NCBI GenBank assembly: GCA_036873755.1
Contig: JAVTVY010039311.1
Span: forward strand, 1 to 64,000
Source: Hanleya hanleyi
Lineage: Eukaryota; Mollusca; Polyplacophora; Lepidopleurida; Hanleyidae
Length of the DNA: 64,000 bases
Direction: 5' to 3'
Of the stretch, positions 35,109 to 43,934 are shown one piece after another. Both the position numbers and the translations under genes were made by a program. A model generated the notes under the pieces. It saw only the letters and a program-made list of their open reading frames with translations, had not been told where the DNA came from and searched no databases. The stretch's first letter is position 1; the number at the start of each line of letters is the position of its first letter.

Positions 35109-36181
35109 ATGAAGCGCTGGGAGAAGGTGTTGGATAACTTATACTACAGTCCCGACAGTCCGGCAGCCTATAGTGCATTGTCGGCTCTCTATCGAGCGGC
35201 CAAACCCCAGGGGGTACAACGTGCCCAAGTCCGAGATTGGTTAAGAAGACAAGACACCTATACCTTACATCGATCTGTCCGTCGCCATTTTCTACGGAAC
35301 CGGGTCATCGTGGGAGGAATAGATGCCCAGTGGCAAGCGGATTTGGTGGATATGAGCGCCTTTGCCAAACACAACGATGAGAATCGGTATATCTTGACGT
35401 GCATCGATATCCTATCCAAGTATGCGTGGGTGGTACCCATCCGGACGAAAACGGGGGCAAATCTCATAGCGGCGTTCAAAGACATCTTCAAGACCGGGCG
35501 CAAACCTTTGTATTTGCAAACCGACGAAGGCACGGAATTCCTCAACAGACCGTTCCAAGCCTTTCTCAAGAAACAGAAGGTGTTTTTCTTCCATACGTAC
35601 AACGAGACCAAGGCTTCCGTGGTGGAGAGGTTCAACAGGACATTCAAAGGCCGCATGTATAAATATTTCACCTATAAGAATACAAGGCGGTACATCGATG
35701 TTCTCCCGAAACTGGTGAGGGTTACAATCGAGCCTATCATCGAAGTATAGAGAGAGCCCCCATTACCGTGACCCAACGCAATGAAGCCCAAGTCCGGCGT
35801 GTCTTGTACCCCAGGCCATCGCAGCGAACGACGAAGGCGGTGTACAAGGTCGGGGACCCTGTACGGATCAGTAAAGTCAAGGGCAAGTTCGAGAAAAGTT
35901 ACTTGCCCAACTGGAGCGATGAGCACTTCCTGATTAAACGGCGCCTACCCCGACAGCGGCGAGTCTATGAACTGGAAGATCTCCAAGGGGAAACGTTGCT
36001 GGGGACGTTTTACGACACGGAATTACAGCCTGTTGTAAAAACACAGCAAGACTACTACACGGTGGAGCAGATTTTGAAAACGGAACGTCGACGTGGCAAA
36101 CTGTTTCATTTCGTAAAATGGCAAGGCTGGCCCAGTTCCTTCAATTCCTGGGTCGCTGCCAACCAGGTGAAACGACTATAA
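35109..36181 (+). CDS. INT: Retroviral-type integrase with chromodomain (frameshifted)
   Basis: ATG at 35109. Catalytic core: first Asp in WQADLVDM, second Asp in LQTDEGTEF, and Glu in KASVVERFNRTF, i.e. the D,D-35-E layout of Polinton/retroviral integrases. The frame is broken at the G run 35719-35721 (one base short), giving a stop at 35748-35750. The rest continues in the next frame to 36179-36181 and includes an SH3-like basic region, then a chromodomain (YYTVEQIL...KLFHFVKWQGWPSSFNSWV), expected to bind methylated histone tails. Known: it catalyses integration with 6-bp target duplications, matching the CGCCCT flanks. The single-base break may be real decay or a sequencing error. Confidence 0.9.
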
Positions 36182-36183
36182 AG
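36177..36183 (+). promoter_or_regulatory. TATA box, gene at 36232
   Basis: TATAAAG overlapping the integrase stop codon, 49 nt before the next ATG. Confidence 0.6.
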
Positions 36184-36231
36184 CCAGACACCACTGCCGT
36201 CCTCCTTCATTCCACGTCCGACCCCAGTGCT

Positions 36232-36807
36232 ATGGACCAACAGCAGCTGCCTCCGAAGACAGCGTCTCGCAAAACGCACAAAGCGCAAGTGGTCTTTGGG
36301 GTGCTATTGCTAACCCTGCTGAGTGTGTTGTACGGAGGTGTGTTTTACGACGTAGCCTATCTCAGTACGTTACTTAACCAACTGAGAACACCAGCCATCA
36401 GTGAAACGGGTCTACAGAGAGCACCAGTCGTATCGAGCCCAGTCACCACCACCACCACCACCACACCCCGCGTACAAGCCACGTCGAGCTCTACACTTAC
36501 ACCAAATACACCTACTACGTCTCAAGACCCACCGGATTTCATCCCTCACAGTGAACCGACCACCCACGTTGTACCCACCCCCAGCACCATCTCTGAACGT
36601 GAACAGACAACGACGACCGACGTTGTACCCACCACCACTCCAGTTCACTCGTACGAAATTTACAAGAGCGGGTTACCACGACAACGGATACACCTCAAAC
36701 CATGGACCCTGGGTGGCAGCATCCCTTCACCTGCGTCATCGCAGGACCGACGGGCTCCGGCAAAACGCACTTCGTCAGGAAGCTCCTTCAACACGCCGAC
36801 AGCATGA
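36232..36807 (+). CDS. Thr/Ser/Pro-rich single-pass membrane protein
   Basis: Start chosen at the ATG 36232 because a TATA box overlaps the integrase stop at 36177; the longer open frame upstream overlaps the integrase. ~191 residues: a short basic N-terminus (KTASRKTHKAQ), one hydrophobic segment (VVFGVLLLTLLSVLYGGVFY), then a long Thr/Ser/Pro-rich tract with TTTTTTT, likely O-glycosylated if outside the cell. This looks like a type II, mucin-like surface protein. The 3' end overlaps the ATPase start (36702) by ~105 bp, unusual here, so the true stop may have been lost. No family recognized; an envelope or attachment role is speculative. Confidence 0.5.
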   Translation: MDQQQLPPKTASRKTHKAQVVFGVLLLTLLSVLYGGVFYDVAYLSTLLNQLRTPAISETGLQRAPVVSSPVTTTTTTTPRVQATSSSTLTPNTPTTSQDPPDFIPHSEPTTHVVPTPSTISEREQTTTTDVVPTTTPVHSYEIYKSGLPRQRIHLKPWTLGGSIPSPASSQDRRAPAKRTSSGSSFNTPTA

Positions 36808-37305
36808 TCACTCCACCCATTGCCCGAGTCGTGTGGTGTTACGGAGAATGGCAGGCAGCGTATGCAGCAATGCCCCACGTTCGTGGAAGGCCTACCCAAC
36901 CTGGCCGATTTGGAACCCGACACCTTGGTGGTTCTGGATGATCTCATGGCGGAGACGGATGCGCGGGTCACCCAACTCTTTACCAAAGGCAGCCATCATC
37001 GACGGCTCAGCATCATCTACATTGTGCAGAATCTGTTCAGTAAAAACAAAGAACATCGGAATATCAGCTTAAATGCCCACTACCTGGTGGTCTTCAAAAA
37101 CCCGAGAGATACCACTCAACTGCTGCACCTGGCGAGACAGATGTATCCCGGCCGCACACCGTTTGCGTTGGAAGCCTTCAAAGATGCCACAACCCCTCAG
37201 CACGGGTATATGCTCTTCGACCTCAAGCAAGCCACTCCCGACCACCTTCGACTACGGACCGGCATCTTTCCCGGAGAGACCCACCACGTGTACATGCAAA
37301 AATAA
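36702..37305 (+). CDS. ATP: FtsK/HerA-type genome-packaging ATPase (frameshifted)
   Basis: ATG at 36702. Walker A motif AGPTGSGKTHF at residues ~14-24. After a C-run at 36873-36876 with one extra base, the frame continues in the next register with Walker B LVVLDDLM and then a sensor region (IIYIVQNLFSKNKEHRNISL), through to the TAA ending at 37305. Length and motif order match the A32-like packaging ATPases of Polintons, adintoviruses and virophages, which pump DNA into capsids. An AATAAA signal at 37365 follows. The frame error truncates the product at ~80 residues if real. Confidence 0.88.
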
Positions 37306-37364
37306 TGTAAACACACCCACAGTGGCGCCCCCAGCTGGGGTCTGTGTGTTTGATGATGGGGAAT

Positions 37365-37370
37365 AATAAA
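37365..37370 (+). terminator. Polyadenylation signal after ATPase
   Basis: AATAAA, 60 nt after the ATPase stop. It may separate left-side transcripts from the capsid-region cluster. Confidence 0.5.
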
Positions 37371-37412
37371 AAGAATGAATACCACAGCAGGGTTGACTTT
37401 GTCTGTGAGGTG

Positions 37413-37421
37413 GATAAAAAG
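37413..37421 (+). promoter_or_regulatory. TATA-like box, capsid cluster
   Basis: GATAAAAAG, 36 nt before the ATG at 37457; weaker than the other TATA boxes. Confidence 0.4.
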
Positions 37422-37456
37422 GGCAGAGTTGTGGGTTCTAGCATTAGTTGTACAGG

Positions 37457-37798
37457 ATGTCTGCGCGAGTACGGAAGCACGCTCCCACGCTCCGTGTATT
37501 GAAGACGGCCCCACCCGAGTTAGTCCGAACCATTGTACGCGGTGCGGACCCTGACCTTGTACGCTGTCTGTGCGAGATCGGGTACAACCTGTTAAAAGGC
37601 AACGTACCACTGACTCCGGCTCAGAAGACCAAGTTGGCCAAGCATAAGACAGGTCTCCGAACCCTAGTCCACAAGCGGGTCCCTCAAACACAAAAGAAAA
37701 AGGTGTTACAGAAAGGCGGCTTTCTCGGGGCCATCTTAGCACCGTTGGCCGCTTCCGTGTTGGGTCCAGTATTGGGTGGACTCTTCGGCCGACAATGA
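37457..37798 (+). CDS. Small basic protein with hydrophobic Gly-rich C-terminus
   Basis: ATG at 37457, after a TATA-like GATAAAAAG at 37413. 113 residues: basic throughout (VRKHAPTLRVLK; LAKHKTGLRTLVHKRV; KKKVLQKGG), ending with a hydrophobic Gly/Ala/Leu-rich segment (GAILAPLAASVLGPVLGG). A short basic protein with such a tail recurs in Polinton and adintovirus capsid clusters (recalled) and is reminiscent of adenoviral core or membrane-active minor proteins. The stop overlaps the next start as ATGA (37795-37798), suggesting translational coupling. First gene of the tightly packed capsid cluster. Exact function unknown. Confidence 0.6.
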   Translation: MSARVRKHAPTLRVLKTAPPELVRTIVRGADPDLVRCLCEIGYNLLKGNVPLTPAQKTKLAKHKTGLRTLVHKRVPQTQKKKVLQKGGFLGAILAPLAASVLGPVLGGLFGRQ

Positions 37799-38661
37799 AC
37801 CACACGAAAAAAATGGTCCTCGTCGAACCACGGTTCCTGCAAAACCTCCAATCACCCTACCCTGTCCCACCTACGGTGAAGACCATAAACAGCCTCGATG
37901 GAGAGATGCAACAGATCTTACAGAGACCGGGGTTAAGCGACAGTGAGAAAGTACAACGGTACAATGAGACGCTTCAACGGTACATGACGTTCATGGACCA
38001 ATACAAAACCCTGTCTACCCCAGCAACAGCACCACCACCACCACCACCACCACCACCACGTGACAGACCGCTGACCTCAGCACCGTTCCAACAGCCGGGT
38101 GAGGTAGCCCCCACAGCCCCACAGTGGGTGGAAGACGAAGTGCTGAAGAGTGTACCTGCCTCGTTCAAGAAACAAGCTGGCCTGGTATTACAACGGATGA
38201 AACAGAATCCTAACATGACTTGGAATGATAAAGGCGAACTCCTGGTACAGAATCAGGTGGTCCCCGGCACCCACATGACGGATTTAGTGAATGATCTGAT
38301 GCGTCAACGCAGATCGCACACCGATCCTCGAGGATGGGAGGTCTTCGCTCAAGGCTTGAAAGACATGCATGTACCACAGGAATTGGTGGGGAACCCCCAC
38401 CGCTGGGCCTTTATGCAGCAAACCCAGCAATCGCCGAGTCGTGCACCACGACTCTCACCACAACCTTCTTGGGAATCCGAATGGGAACCGGAGTCACCCC
38501 CCAAAACTCCACCACCATCACAACGGGCACCTTCTTTTCAGACCTTTAAGAAACCACCCTCGATCAGGACACCCCACATCTCCAGAGCCGTGACACGTAG
38601 CAAGTCAACGCGACGAACACGACGCCGGACACAACCGCCCAAGGCGTGGAAGACCTATTAA
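37795..38661 (+). CDS. Conserved Polinton structural-region protein, basic tail
   Basis: ATG at 37795 inside an ATGA overlap with the upstream stop. 288 residues: an N-terminal alpha-helical part (LSDSEKVQRYNETLQRYMTF), a run of nine prolines, a conserved central domain (VPASFKKQAGLVLQRMK then MTWNDKGELLVQ and GTHMTDLVNDLMRQRR), and a Ser/Pro/Arg-rich C-terminus (SKSTRRTRRRTQPPK) suitable for binding DNA. The central domain is familiar from uncharacterized proteins in invertebrate Polintons (recalled). Its place before the penton-like gene suggests a core or minor capsid role. The last ~70 bp form the left boundary of the 1,230-bp duplication; a partial copy of its 3' end reappears at 39820-39891. 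Confidence 0.6.
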   Translation: MNHTKKMVLVEPRFLQNLQSPYPVPPTVKTINSLDGEMQQILQRPGLSDSEKVQRYNETLQRYMTFMDQYKTLSTPATAPPPPPPPPPRDRPLTSAPFQQPGEVAPTAPQWVEDEVLKSVPASFKKQAGLVLQRMKQNPNMTWNDKGELLVQNQVVPGTHMTDLVNDLMRQRRSHTDPRGWEVFAQGLKDMHVPQELVGNPHRWAFMQQTQQSPSRAPRLSPQPSWESEWEPESPPKTPPPSQRAPSFQTFKKPPSIRTPHISRAVTRSKSTRRTRRRTQPPKAWKTY

Positions 38662-38694
38662 AACCAACTGCAGCAGCAGGACAGCTCAGTCGCC

Positions 38695-39540
38695 ATGTTT
38701 TACCTGACCCTACCCAGTAACAATTCGCTGGATGTGTTTCCTGACAACACCATGGCCAAGTACGTCACCCAGTTACCGCAACCGTTACATTTACCTGGCC
38801 GCTGGGAATGTGCCCTCGTGGATATCCAATACCCTTACTCGTGGTACAACGTGCGAGCCAATGAAGTGTGGTACGAGGTCACCTACGAAGGCAAAAACAC
38901 CCGGCTCACCCTGCCCGAAGGCCAATACGATACCCCCAAAGAGTTCATGGGTGGGCTGTCAAGACTGATGCATGATAAGGCGCTACGGGGGGTGACGGAT
39001 AGTGCAACACGCCTGATAGCCTTGCGCTTCAAGAGAAACGTGTTCTTCGATGTCAACGTACACAACGACAAGGCACAGCTTACCGTCACCGATACCGTGA
39101 ATGTGAAACTCAGTCCTACACTACAGCAAATGCTGGGTTTCGATCTACAGACGTTCGCTGGTCCCAACCAACACCATGGCGAGATGCCGATGGATATGAA
39201 GTCGGGTATGTACGGACTCTACGTCTACTCGGACGTGGTGGACAACCACATCGTGGGCGATATCAACACACCTCTGTTACGGGTGGTCCCCATTAAAAAG
39301 ACGTATGGCGATCAAGTCACCCACAGTTTCAACCATATCATGTACCTGCCCGTACGACATACCGATATCAACACGATCACGGTGGATATAAGAGATGACA
39401 CGGGACGACCGGTGGCATTCGAACGAGGAAAAGTGGTGCTGACACTTCATTTTCGACAAGCAAGTACCTTACGAGTGCGATGCACGCAGCTATGCCGACT
39501 ATTATGCCCAACAGGCCGGGGGTGGCTTTCCGGTCTTTAG
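38695..39540 (+). CDS. Penton-like minor capsid protein, copy 1 (altered C-terminus)
   Basis: ATG at 38695 (GCCATGT context). The first ~256 residues match copy 2 almost exactly, with beta-rich sequence (WECALVDIQYPYSWYNV; GLYVYSDVVDNHIVGD; TITVDIRDDTG) as expected for a jelly-roll capsid protein. This protein family sits next to the major capsid gene in Polintons/adintoviruses, where it is taken as the penton or minor capsid component. A 25-bp deletion at the end removes the normal stop and the pX start, so this copy runs on ~25 residues into out-of-frame pX sequence, ending at 39540. Probably a defective duplicate. Confidence 0.65.
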   Translation: MFYLTLPSNNSLDVFPDNTMAKYVTQLPQPLHLPGRWECALVDIQYPYSWYNVRANEVWYEVTYEGKNTRLTLPEGQYDTPKEFMGGLSRLMHDKALRGVTDSATRLIALRFKRNVFFDVNVHNDKAQLTVTDTVNVKLSPTLQQMLGFDLQTFAGPNQHHGEMPMDMKSGMYGLYVYSDVVDNHIVGDINTPLLRVVPIKKTYGDQVTHSFNHIMYLPVRHTDINTITVDIRDDTGRPVAFERGKVVLTLHFRQASTLRVRCTQLCRLLCPTGRGWLSGL

Positions 39541-39544
39541 CGGT

Positions 39545-39712
39545 GCACGCATGCAACGAGGACATGGACTGGGGAACATACTCGGCAGCATTGTGAAAAC
39601 GTTCCTGCCCTTGGTGACGCGGGGTGTGAAAGCAATCGGCAAACAAGCGGTACGCAGTGGACTGCAAGTGGCCGGTGATGTCTTGGGGGTACGGCACCCC
39701 GACAAGCCTTGA
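39545..39712 (+). pseudogene. pX-like gene, copy 1 (5' deleted, frameshifted)
   Basis: Matches copy 2. The start codon is lost in the 25-bp deletion, and the G run 39685-39689 is one base shorter than in copy 2, giving an early stop at 39710-39712. At the N-terminal G run this copy has five G where copy 2 has four, so each copy keeps a different part of the frame. Confidence 0.7.
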
Positions 39713-39924
39713 AACGACGGGCCAAAGAAGCGGGAGGCGTCTTGGTGGCCAAAGCACAACGCACCGTAGGGAATAAAAGAGCTGCCCCACCGAGATCACG
39801 CACCACGTAGCAAGTCCACGTGACACGTAGCAAGTCAACGCGACGAACACGACGCCGGACACAACCGCCCAAGGCGTGGAAGACCTATTAAAACCAACAG
39901 CAGCAGCAGGACAGCTCAGTCGCC

Positions 39925-40713
39925 ATGTTTTACCTGACCCTACCCAGTAACAGTTCGCTGGATGTGTTTCCTGACAACACCGTGGCCAAGTACGTCACCC
40001 AGTTACCGCAACCGTTACATTTACCTGGCCGCTGGGAATGTGCCCTCGTGGATATCCAATACCCTTACTCGTGGTACAACGTGCGAGCCAATGAAGTGTG
40101 GTACGAGGTCACCTACGAAGGCAAAAACACCCGGCTCACCCTGCCCGAAGGCCAATACGATACCCCCAAAGAGTTCATGGGTGGGCTGTCAAGACTGATG
40201 CATGATAAGGCGCTACGGGGGGTGACGGATAGTGCAACACGCCTGATAGCCTTGCGCTTCAAGAGAAACGTGTTCTTCGATGTCAACGTACACAACGACA
40301 AGGCACAGCTTACCGTCACCGATACCGTGAATGTGAAACTCAGTCCTACACTACAGCAAATGCTGGGTTTCGATCTACAGACGTTCGCTGGTCCCAACCA
40401 ACACCATGGCGAGATGCCGATGGATATGAAGTCGGGTATGTACGGACTCTACGTCTACTCGGACGTGGTGGACAACCACATCGTGGGCGATATCAACACA
40501 CCTCTGTTACGGGTGGTCCCCATTAAAAAGACGTATGGCGATCAAGTCACCCACAGTTTCAACCATATCATGTACCTGCCCGTACGACATACCGATATCA
40601 ACACGATCACGGTGGATATAAGAGATGACACGGGACGACCGGTGGCATTCGAACGAGGAAAAGTGGTGCTGACACTTCATTTTCGACAAGCACGTGCTCC
40701 TCACTTTGCATAA
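39925..40713 (+). CDS. Penton-like minor capsid protein, copy 2 (intact)
   Basis: ATG at 39925, 262 residues, ending with a beta-strand-like VVLTLHFRQA tail and a TAA that overlaps the next ATG as TAATG (40711-40715). Sequence is almost identical to copy 1, with changes such as Asn to Ser near residue 10 and Met to Val near 20. It is the only copy with the natural C-terminus. In the virion such proteins form the fivefold vertices. Assigned as penton-like by position beside the major capsid protein and by beta-rich composition; fold prediction would confirm. Followed directly by pX-like, major capsid and protease genes. Confidence 0.7.
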   Translation: MFYLTLPSNSSLDVFPDNTVAKYVTQLPQPLHLPGRWECALVDIQYPYSWYNVRANEVWYEVTYEGKNTRLTLPEGQYDTPKEFMGGLSRLMHDKALRGVTDSATRLIALRFKRNVFFDVNVHNDKAQLTVTDTVNVKLSPTLQQMLGFDLQTFAGPNQHHGEMPMDMKSGMYGLYVYSDVVDNHIVGDINTPLLRVVPIKKTYGDQVTHSFNHIMYLPVRHTDINTITVDIRDDTGRPVAFERGKVVLTLHFRQARAPHFA

Positions 40714-41119
40714 TGAAAGTACCTTACGAGTGCGATGCACGCAGCTATGCCGACTATTATGCCCAACAGGCCGGGGTGGCTTTCCGGTCTTTAGCGGTGC
40801 ACGCATGCAACGAGGACATGGACTGGGGAACATACTCGGCAGCATTGTGAAAACGTTCCTGCCCTTGGTGACGCGGGGTGTGAAAGCAATCGGCAAACAA
40901 GCGGTACGCAGTGGACTGCAAGTGGCCGGTGATGTCTTGGGGGGTACGGCACCCCGACAAGCCTTGAAACGACGGGCCAAAGAAGCGGGAGGCGTCTTGG
41001 TGGCCAAAGCACAACGCACCGTAGGGAATAAAAGAGCTGCCCCACCGAGATCACGCACCAGTCGACGACCGACCCAGCGACGACGCACATCCAAGAAGAC
41101 CCGGGATATCTTTTCTTAA
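40713..41119 (+). CDS. pX/pVI-like basic minor capsid or core protein (frameshifted)
   Basis: Start at the ATG of the TAATG overlap (40713). The first ~20 codons read MKVPYECDARSYADYYAQQA. The G run at 40773-40776 is one base short relative to copy 1, shifting the frame; the other frame then runs to the TAA at 41117-41119. The body has a Gly-rich amphipathic stretch (GHGLGNILGSIVKTFLPLV), an Ala/Lys helix, and a very basic tail (TSRRPTQRRRTSKKTR). Adenoviral pX and pVI have similar layouts: condensing DNA or lysing membranes. The assignment is by resemblance. The stop lies 3 nt before the capsid ATG. Confidence 0.6.
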
Positions 41120-41122
41120 AAC

Positions 41123-42432
41123 ATGGCCTTAATCCACGCCGAGTCCTGCCCCTCCACCAACAGTGAATTTGATTTGTGGACCGTGCCGCCCACACAAACC
41201 AGTGTCGAACAAGGATTATGGGTGGAGCATCTCCCGCTCTCCAGCATCAACGAAACCGGGCCCATCGAGTTCACCATCAGTAATGCGGATACGGCCTATG
41301 TGGATTTAGCCCATACCTACTTGTATGTGAAAGCCAAGGTGGTCAATGGAGCTGGCACCAGAATCGCTGACCAAGCAACGGTGGGCCCGACGAATCTCTG
41401 GCTGCACTCGATGTTTCAGCAGGTGGATATTTTTCTCAGCGACAAACTCATCAGTGACTCCACCAACACGTACCCCTATCGAGCCTACATCGAGACACTG
41501 TTGTCGTATGGCCGAGAGGCTAAAAAATCTCAGCTGACAACCGCTTTATTCTACAGGGACACGGCCGAGCACATGGACACGGCGGACAATGGGGGATATA
41601 ACAAACGGAAGGCTTTCACTGCGAACAGTGCCTCGGTGGATATGATGGGTCGACTGCATGCAGACATGTTCATGCAAGACCGGTACCTCTTGAACAAGAT
41701 CCCCATCAAAATCCGACTGATACGGGCGCCTCCCACCTTCGCCTTGATGGCCACTAACGTAGAGGGGCATGTAGCAGATTATAAGATTGTCATCCAAGAC
41801 GCAGTCCTGTATGTCCGAAAAGTGAAACCGAATCCAGCCGTTCAATTGGGACACATGAAAGCCTTGGAAACAAAACCAGCCCAGTACCCTATCCGACGTG
41901 TACAAACCAAAGTGTTCTCTGTGCCTGCTGGAAATATGGGCGCCAACAAAGAAAACCTGTTCCTGGGGGAACTACCCAAGCGATTGATCCTGGCCTGTGT
42001 GGAAAATACCAGTTTCAGCGGAGCCTACCCAGAGAATCCGTTTGACTTTAAACATTTCGGCATCAATTTTGTGGCCCTGCATGTGGATGGACAACAGGTG
42101 CCAGCCACGGCCTTAACCCCGAACTTTGGGCGGAGGAATTTCATTCGAGCCTATCAGAGCCTGTTTACAGCCACCGGTCAAATCAACCAGGACGAAGGGA
42201 ATATGATCAGTCGGGAGGACTACGCGAACGGATACACGTTGTTCTGTTTCGATCTGACCCCACCTTAGAGAACGACCATCAGCTGGCCCTGACCAAGCAA
42301 GGCAATTTACGGTTGGAAATCCACTTTGCACGAGCCCTGGCGACCACCGTCAATGTGATCTGCTACGCCGAGTTTGACAACATCATTCAAGTGGACAAGG
42401 CGCGCAACGTCCTGTGTGACTTCTCCACCTAA
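41123..42432 (+). CDS. MCP: Major capsid protein (double jelly-roll, hexon-like), C-terminus frameshifted
   Basis: ATG at 41123 (AACATGG). The long frame (381 residues) stops at 42266-42268. The usual family C-terminus continues in the next frame to the TAA at 42430-42432 (e.g. LEIHFARAL, VICYAEFDN), so one base is missing at the C run 42257-42260. The family is widely annotated in invertebrates after the C. elegans F54H12.2 protein (recalled) and is the Polinton/adintovirus hexon-like capsid protein. Features: N-terminal FTISNADTAYVDLAHTYLYV, LWLHSMFQQVDIFLSDKLI, and the NKIPIKIRL strand. Three capsomer subunits would form a pseudo-hexamer. Protease ATG follows one base after the TAA. Confidence 0.85.
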
Positions 42433-42433
42433 C

Positions 42434-42907
42434 ATGGATACAGACCAGATAACCACCGTGCTGGAGAATGACCCAGAGACACGTAGGGTCTTTCAAGGGG
42501 TGTTCGCCCGAGATGTGTTTCCATTAGACCGTATGTATCCGGCTGCTTACGTTCTCAACACGGACCCGATGGATCGACCCGGTGAACACTGGGTGGCCGT
42601 GTACTTGACAGAACAGCAGGGGGAATACTTTGACCCGTACGGTCTGCCACCCCTCCATCCCGATTTAACAGACTTCATGGATCAAGGCACAGAGACGTGG
42701 TGTTGGAACAGTCAAACGTTGCAAAGCCTGACCAGTGGCGTGTGCGGACAATATTGCTTGTTTTACCTGTACCATCGATGCCGGGGAAGACCCTTATCTA
42801 CTATCGTACAGATGTTTGACGAGTACCCCCAGGCCGAGGACCGCGATGTACTCGTCTATGACTGGGCCGCCCATCATTTCAATGTACAAGCCCCGATCTG
42901 GGCTTAA
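42434..42907 (+). CDS. PRO: Adenain-type cysteine protease (maturation protease)
   Basis: ATG at 42434, one base after the capsid gene's terminal TAA. 157 residues, close to other Polinton proteases. Catalytic layout of the adenovirus protease family (C5): His in GEHWVAVYL, acidic residue in EYFDPYG, Gln in WNSQTLQS, and nucleophilic Cys in SGVCGQYCLFYLY. These enzymes cleave capsid and core precursors during assembly. The frame is intact. The final codons (FNVQAPIWA) are the first unit of a downstream tandem hairpin repeat, so the 3' end of this gene has been amplified. An AATAAA signal is at 43065. Confidence 0.92.
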   Translation: MDTDQITTVLENDPETRRVFQGVFARDVFPLDRMYPAAYVLNTDPMDRPGEHWVAVYLTEQQGEYFDPYGLPPLHPDLTDFMDQGTETWCWNSQTLQSLTSGVCGQYCLFYLYHRCRGRPLSTIVQMFDEYPQAEDRDVLVYDWAAHHFNVQAPIWA

Positions 42908-43026
42908 GTTAATGACAAGCCCCTTGTTCTGGGCTTCAATGTACAAGCCCCTTGTTCTGGGCTTCAATGTACAAGCCCCTTGTTCTGGGCTTCAGTTAAT
43001 TACAAGCCCCTTGTTCTGGGCTTGAG
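42887..43026 (+). repeat. Five tandem hairpins derived from the protease 3' end
   Basis: CAAGCCC...GGGCTT(G/A) stems with 6-8 nt loops start at about 42887 (within the protease codons), 42916, 42943, 42971 and 43002, about 28 bp apart. The spacer TTCAATGTA copies protease codons. The array sits between stop codon and polyadenylation signal, so the mRNA 3' UTR would fold into consecutive hairpins. Confidence 0.85.
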
Positions 43027-43064
43027 TTTTCACGTGGTTGTTCTCACGTTGTTGTTGTTCACTG

Positions 43065-43070
43065 AATAAA
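43065..43070 (+). terminator. Polyadenylation signal, capsid cluster
   Basis: AATAAA followed by an A run, 158 nt after the protease stop. A minus-strand AATAAA lies at about 43110-43117, so transcription may converge here. Confidence 0.6.
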
Positions 43071-43534
43071 AAAAAAAATGAGATCTCACCAAAAAACCCT
43101 GTCTTGTGTGTTTTATTCCTAATGCATCAATGCCCAATGTGGAGATTCAGTCAAACTGAAATCAGTGGTGTAGGATGGGGTCAAAATGTAACCCATCAAG
43201 TTTAGAAGGCAAGAGCACTATAGTAAAAAATAGAGAGCCAATGAAATCAGCCTACAGACCAAGTACGTGTCTTTGGTCTAGGTTTGGAGCGGGCATTTCA
43301 TTGAGGTACGTGTATACGGTGAGTGAAGAGACTCGTCCAACACGTATAGATTATGACTATAAGTTCTATGAGCATAATGCATGAAAGTGGCTTTGAACAC
43401 CGTATTAGTCAATCAGTGGCCTAGAATGGAGCCAAAGGTAACCCATCCATGTCCAGAAAAACATTACCCGGGTGTACAAGAACCCAGATGTAGGCGCGGA
43501 CGTCAGCGAAAGCACACCGTGAATACCCCAATTC

Positions 43535-43611
43535 GATTGGCTGATTGTTCGATCGCTGATTGGTTCTTTTTCTCGACCGCTGATTGGCTCTTTTTCTCGA
43601 CCGCTGATTGG
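43535..43611 (-). promoter_or_regulatory. CCAAT-box array (NF-Y-type)
   Basis: GATTGG at 43535, 43558, 43582 and 43606, i.e. 23-24 bp apart, inside a GCTGATTGG...TCTTTTTCTCGACC repeat. On the minus strand these are CCAATCAGC boxes. Multiple regularly spaced CCAAT boxes are typical of NF-Y-dependent cell-cycle promoters. No coding target is visible within 400 bp on the minus strand. Confidence 0.55.
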
Positions 43612-43919
43612 TCCAAATGGAACTGCCCATCTTTCCCAGGTTCATCTAGAATCCCCTTTTTTTGTGCTCAAGCTCTGACTATAGCGATGCCGCAACATTG
43701 TCTCATTGGACATTGGACCGTCTGACCTGGAGGTGACCCTTTGACCTTTTGACCCGCGTCCGCGCGCGCACTGCCGGGGATGACGCGCGCGCGCTGGGGC
43801 GGGAAAACACCCCGGCGGTTGAACATTGGAACTCTTGTGGGTTTGGAGGATGAACATACGGACGTCTAAGGGAAAAAATTGGAACTCTTCTATGTTTGAA
43901 GGTAGTGTTTAGTGAAAAC

Positions 43920-43934
43920 CCGGAAGTGACGTCA
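43920..43934 (+). promoter_or_regulatory. Composite ETS/CRE motif (right)
   Basis: CCGGAAGTGACGTCA; the inverted partner is at 33464-33478. This is the well-known ETS-CRE composite of housekeeping promoters. Confidence 0.6.

Larger units (their letters stand above)
38595..41052 (+). repeat. 1,230-bp tandem duplication of penton-pX region
   Basis: 38695 onward and 39925 onward match at a constant offset of 1,230 bp with only a few substitutions. The junction at ~39808 joins the pX 3' region (ACGCACCA) to a second copy of the upstream gene's 3' end, which starts ACACGTAGCAAGTC. Copy 1 lacks 25 bp at the penton/pX junction. The high identity means a recent event or a haplotype mis-assembly. Confidence 0.9.

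Noticed and set aside
42887..43026. Histone-type stem-loop behind the protease gene
   Set aside because: Loops are 6-8 nt rather than 4, flanks do not match, and an AATAAA follows; it is a different hairpin.
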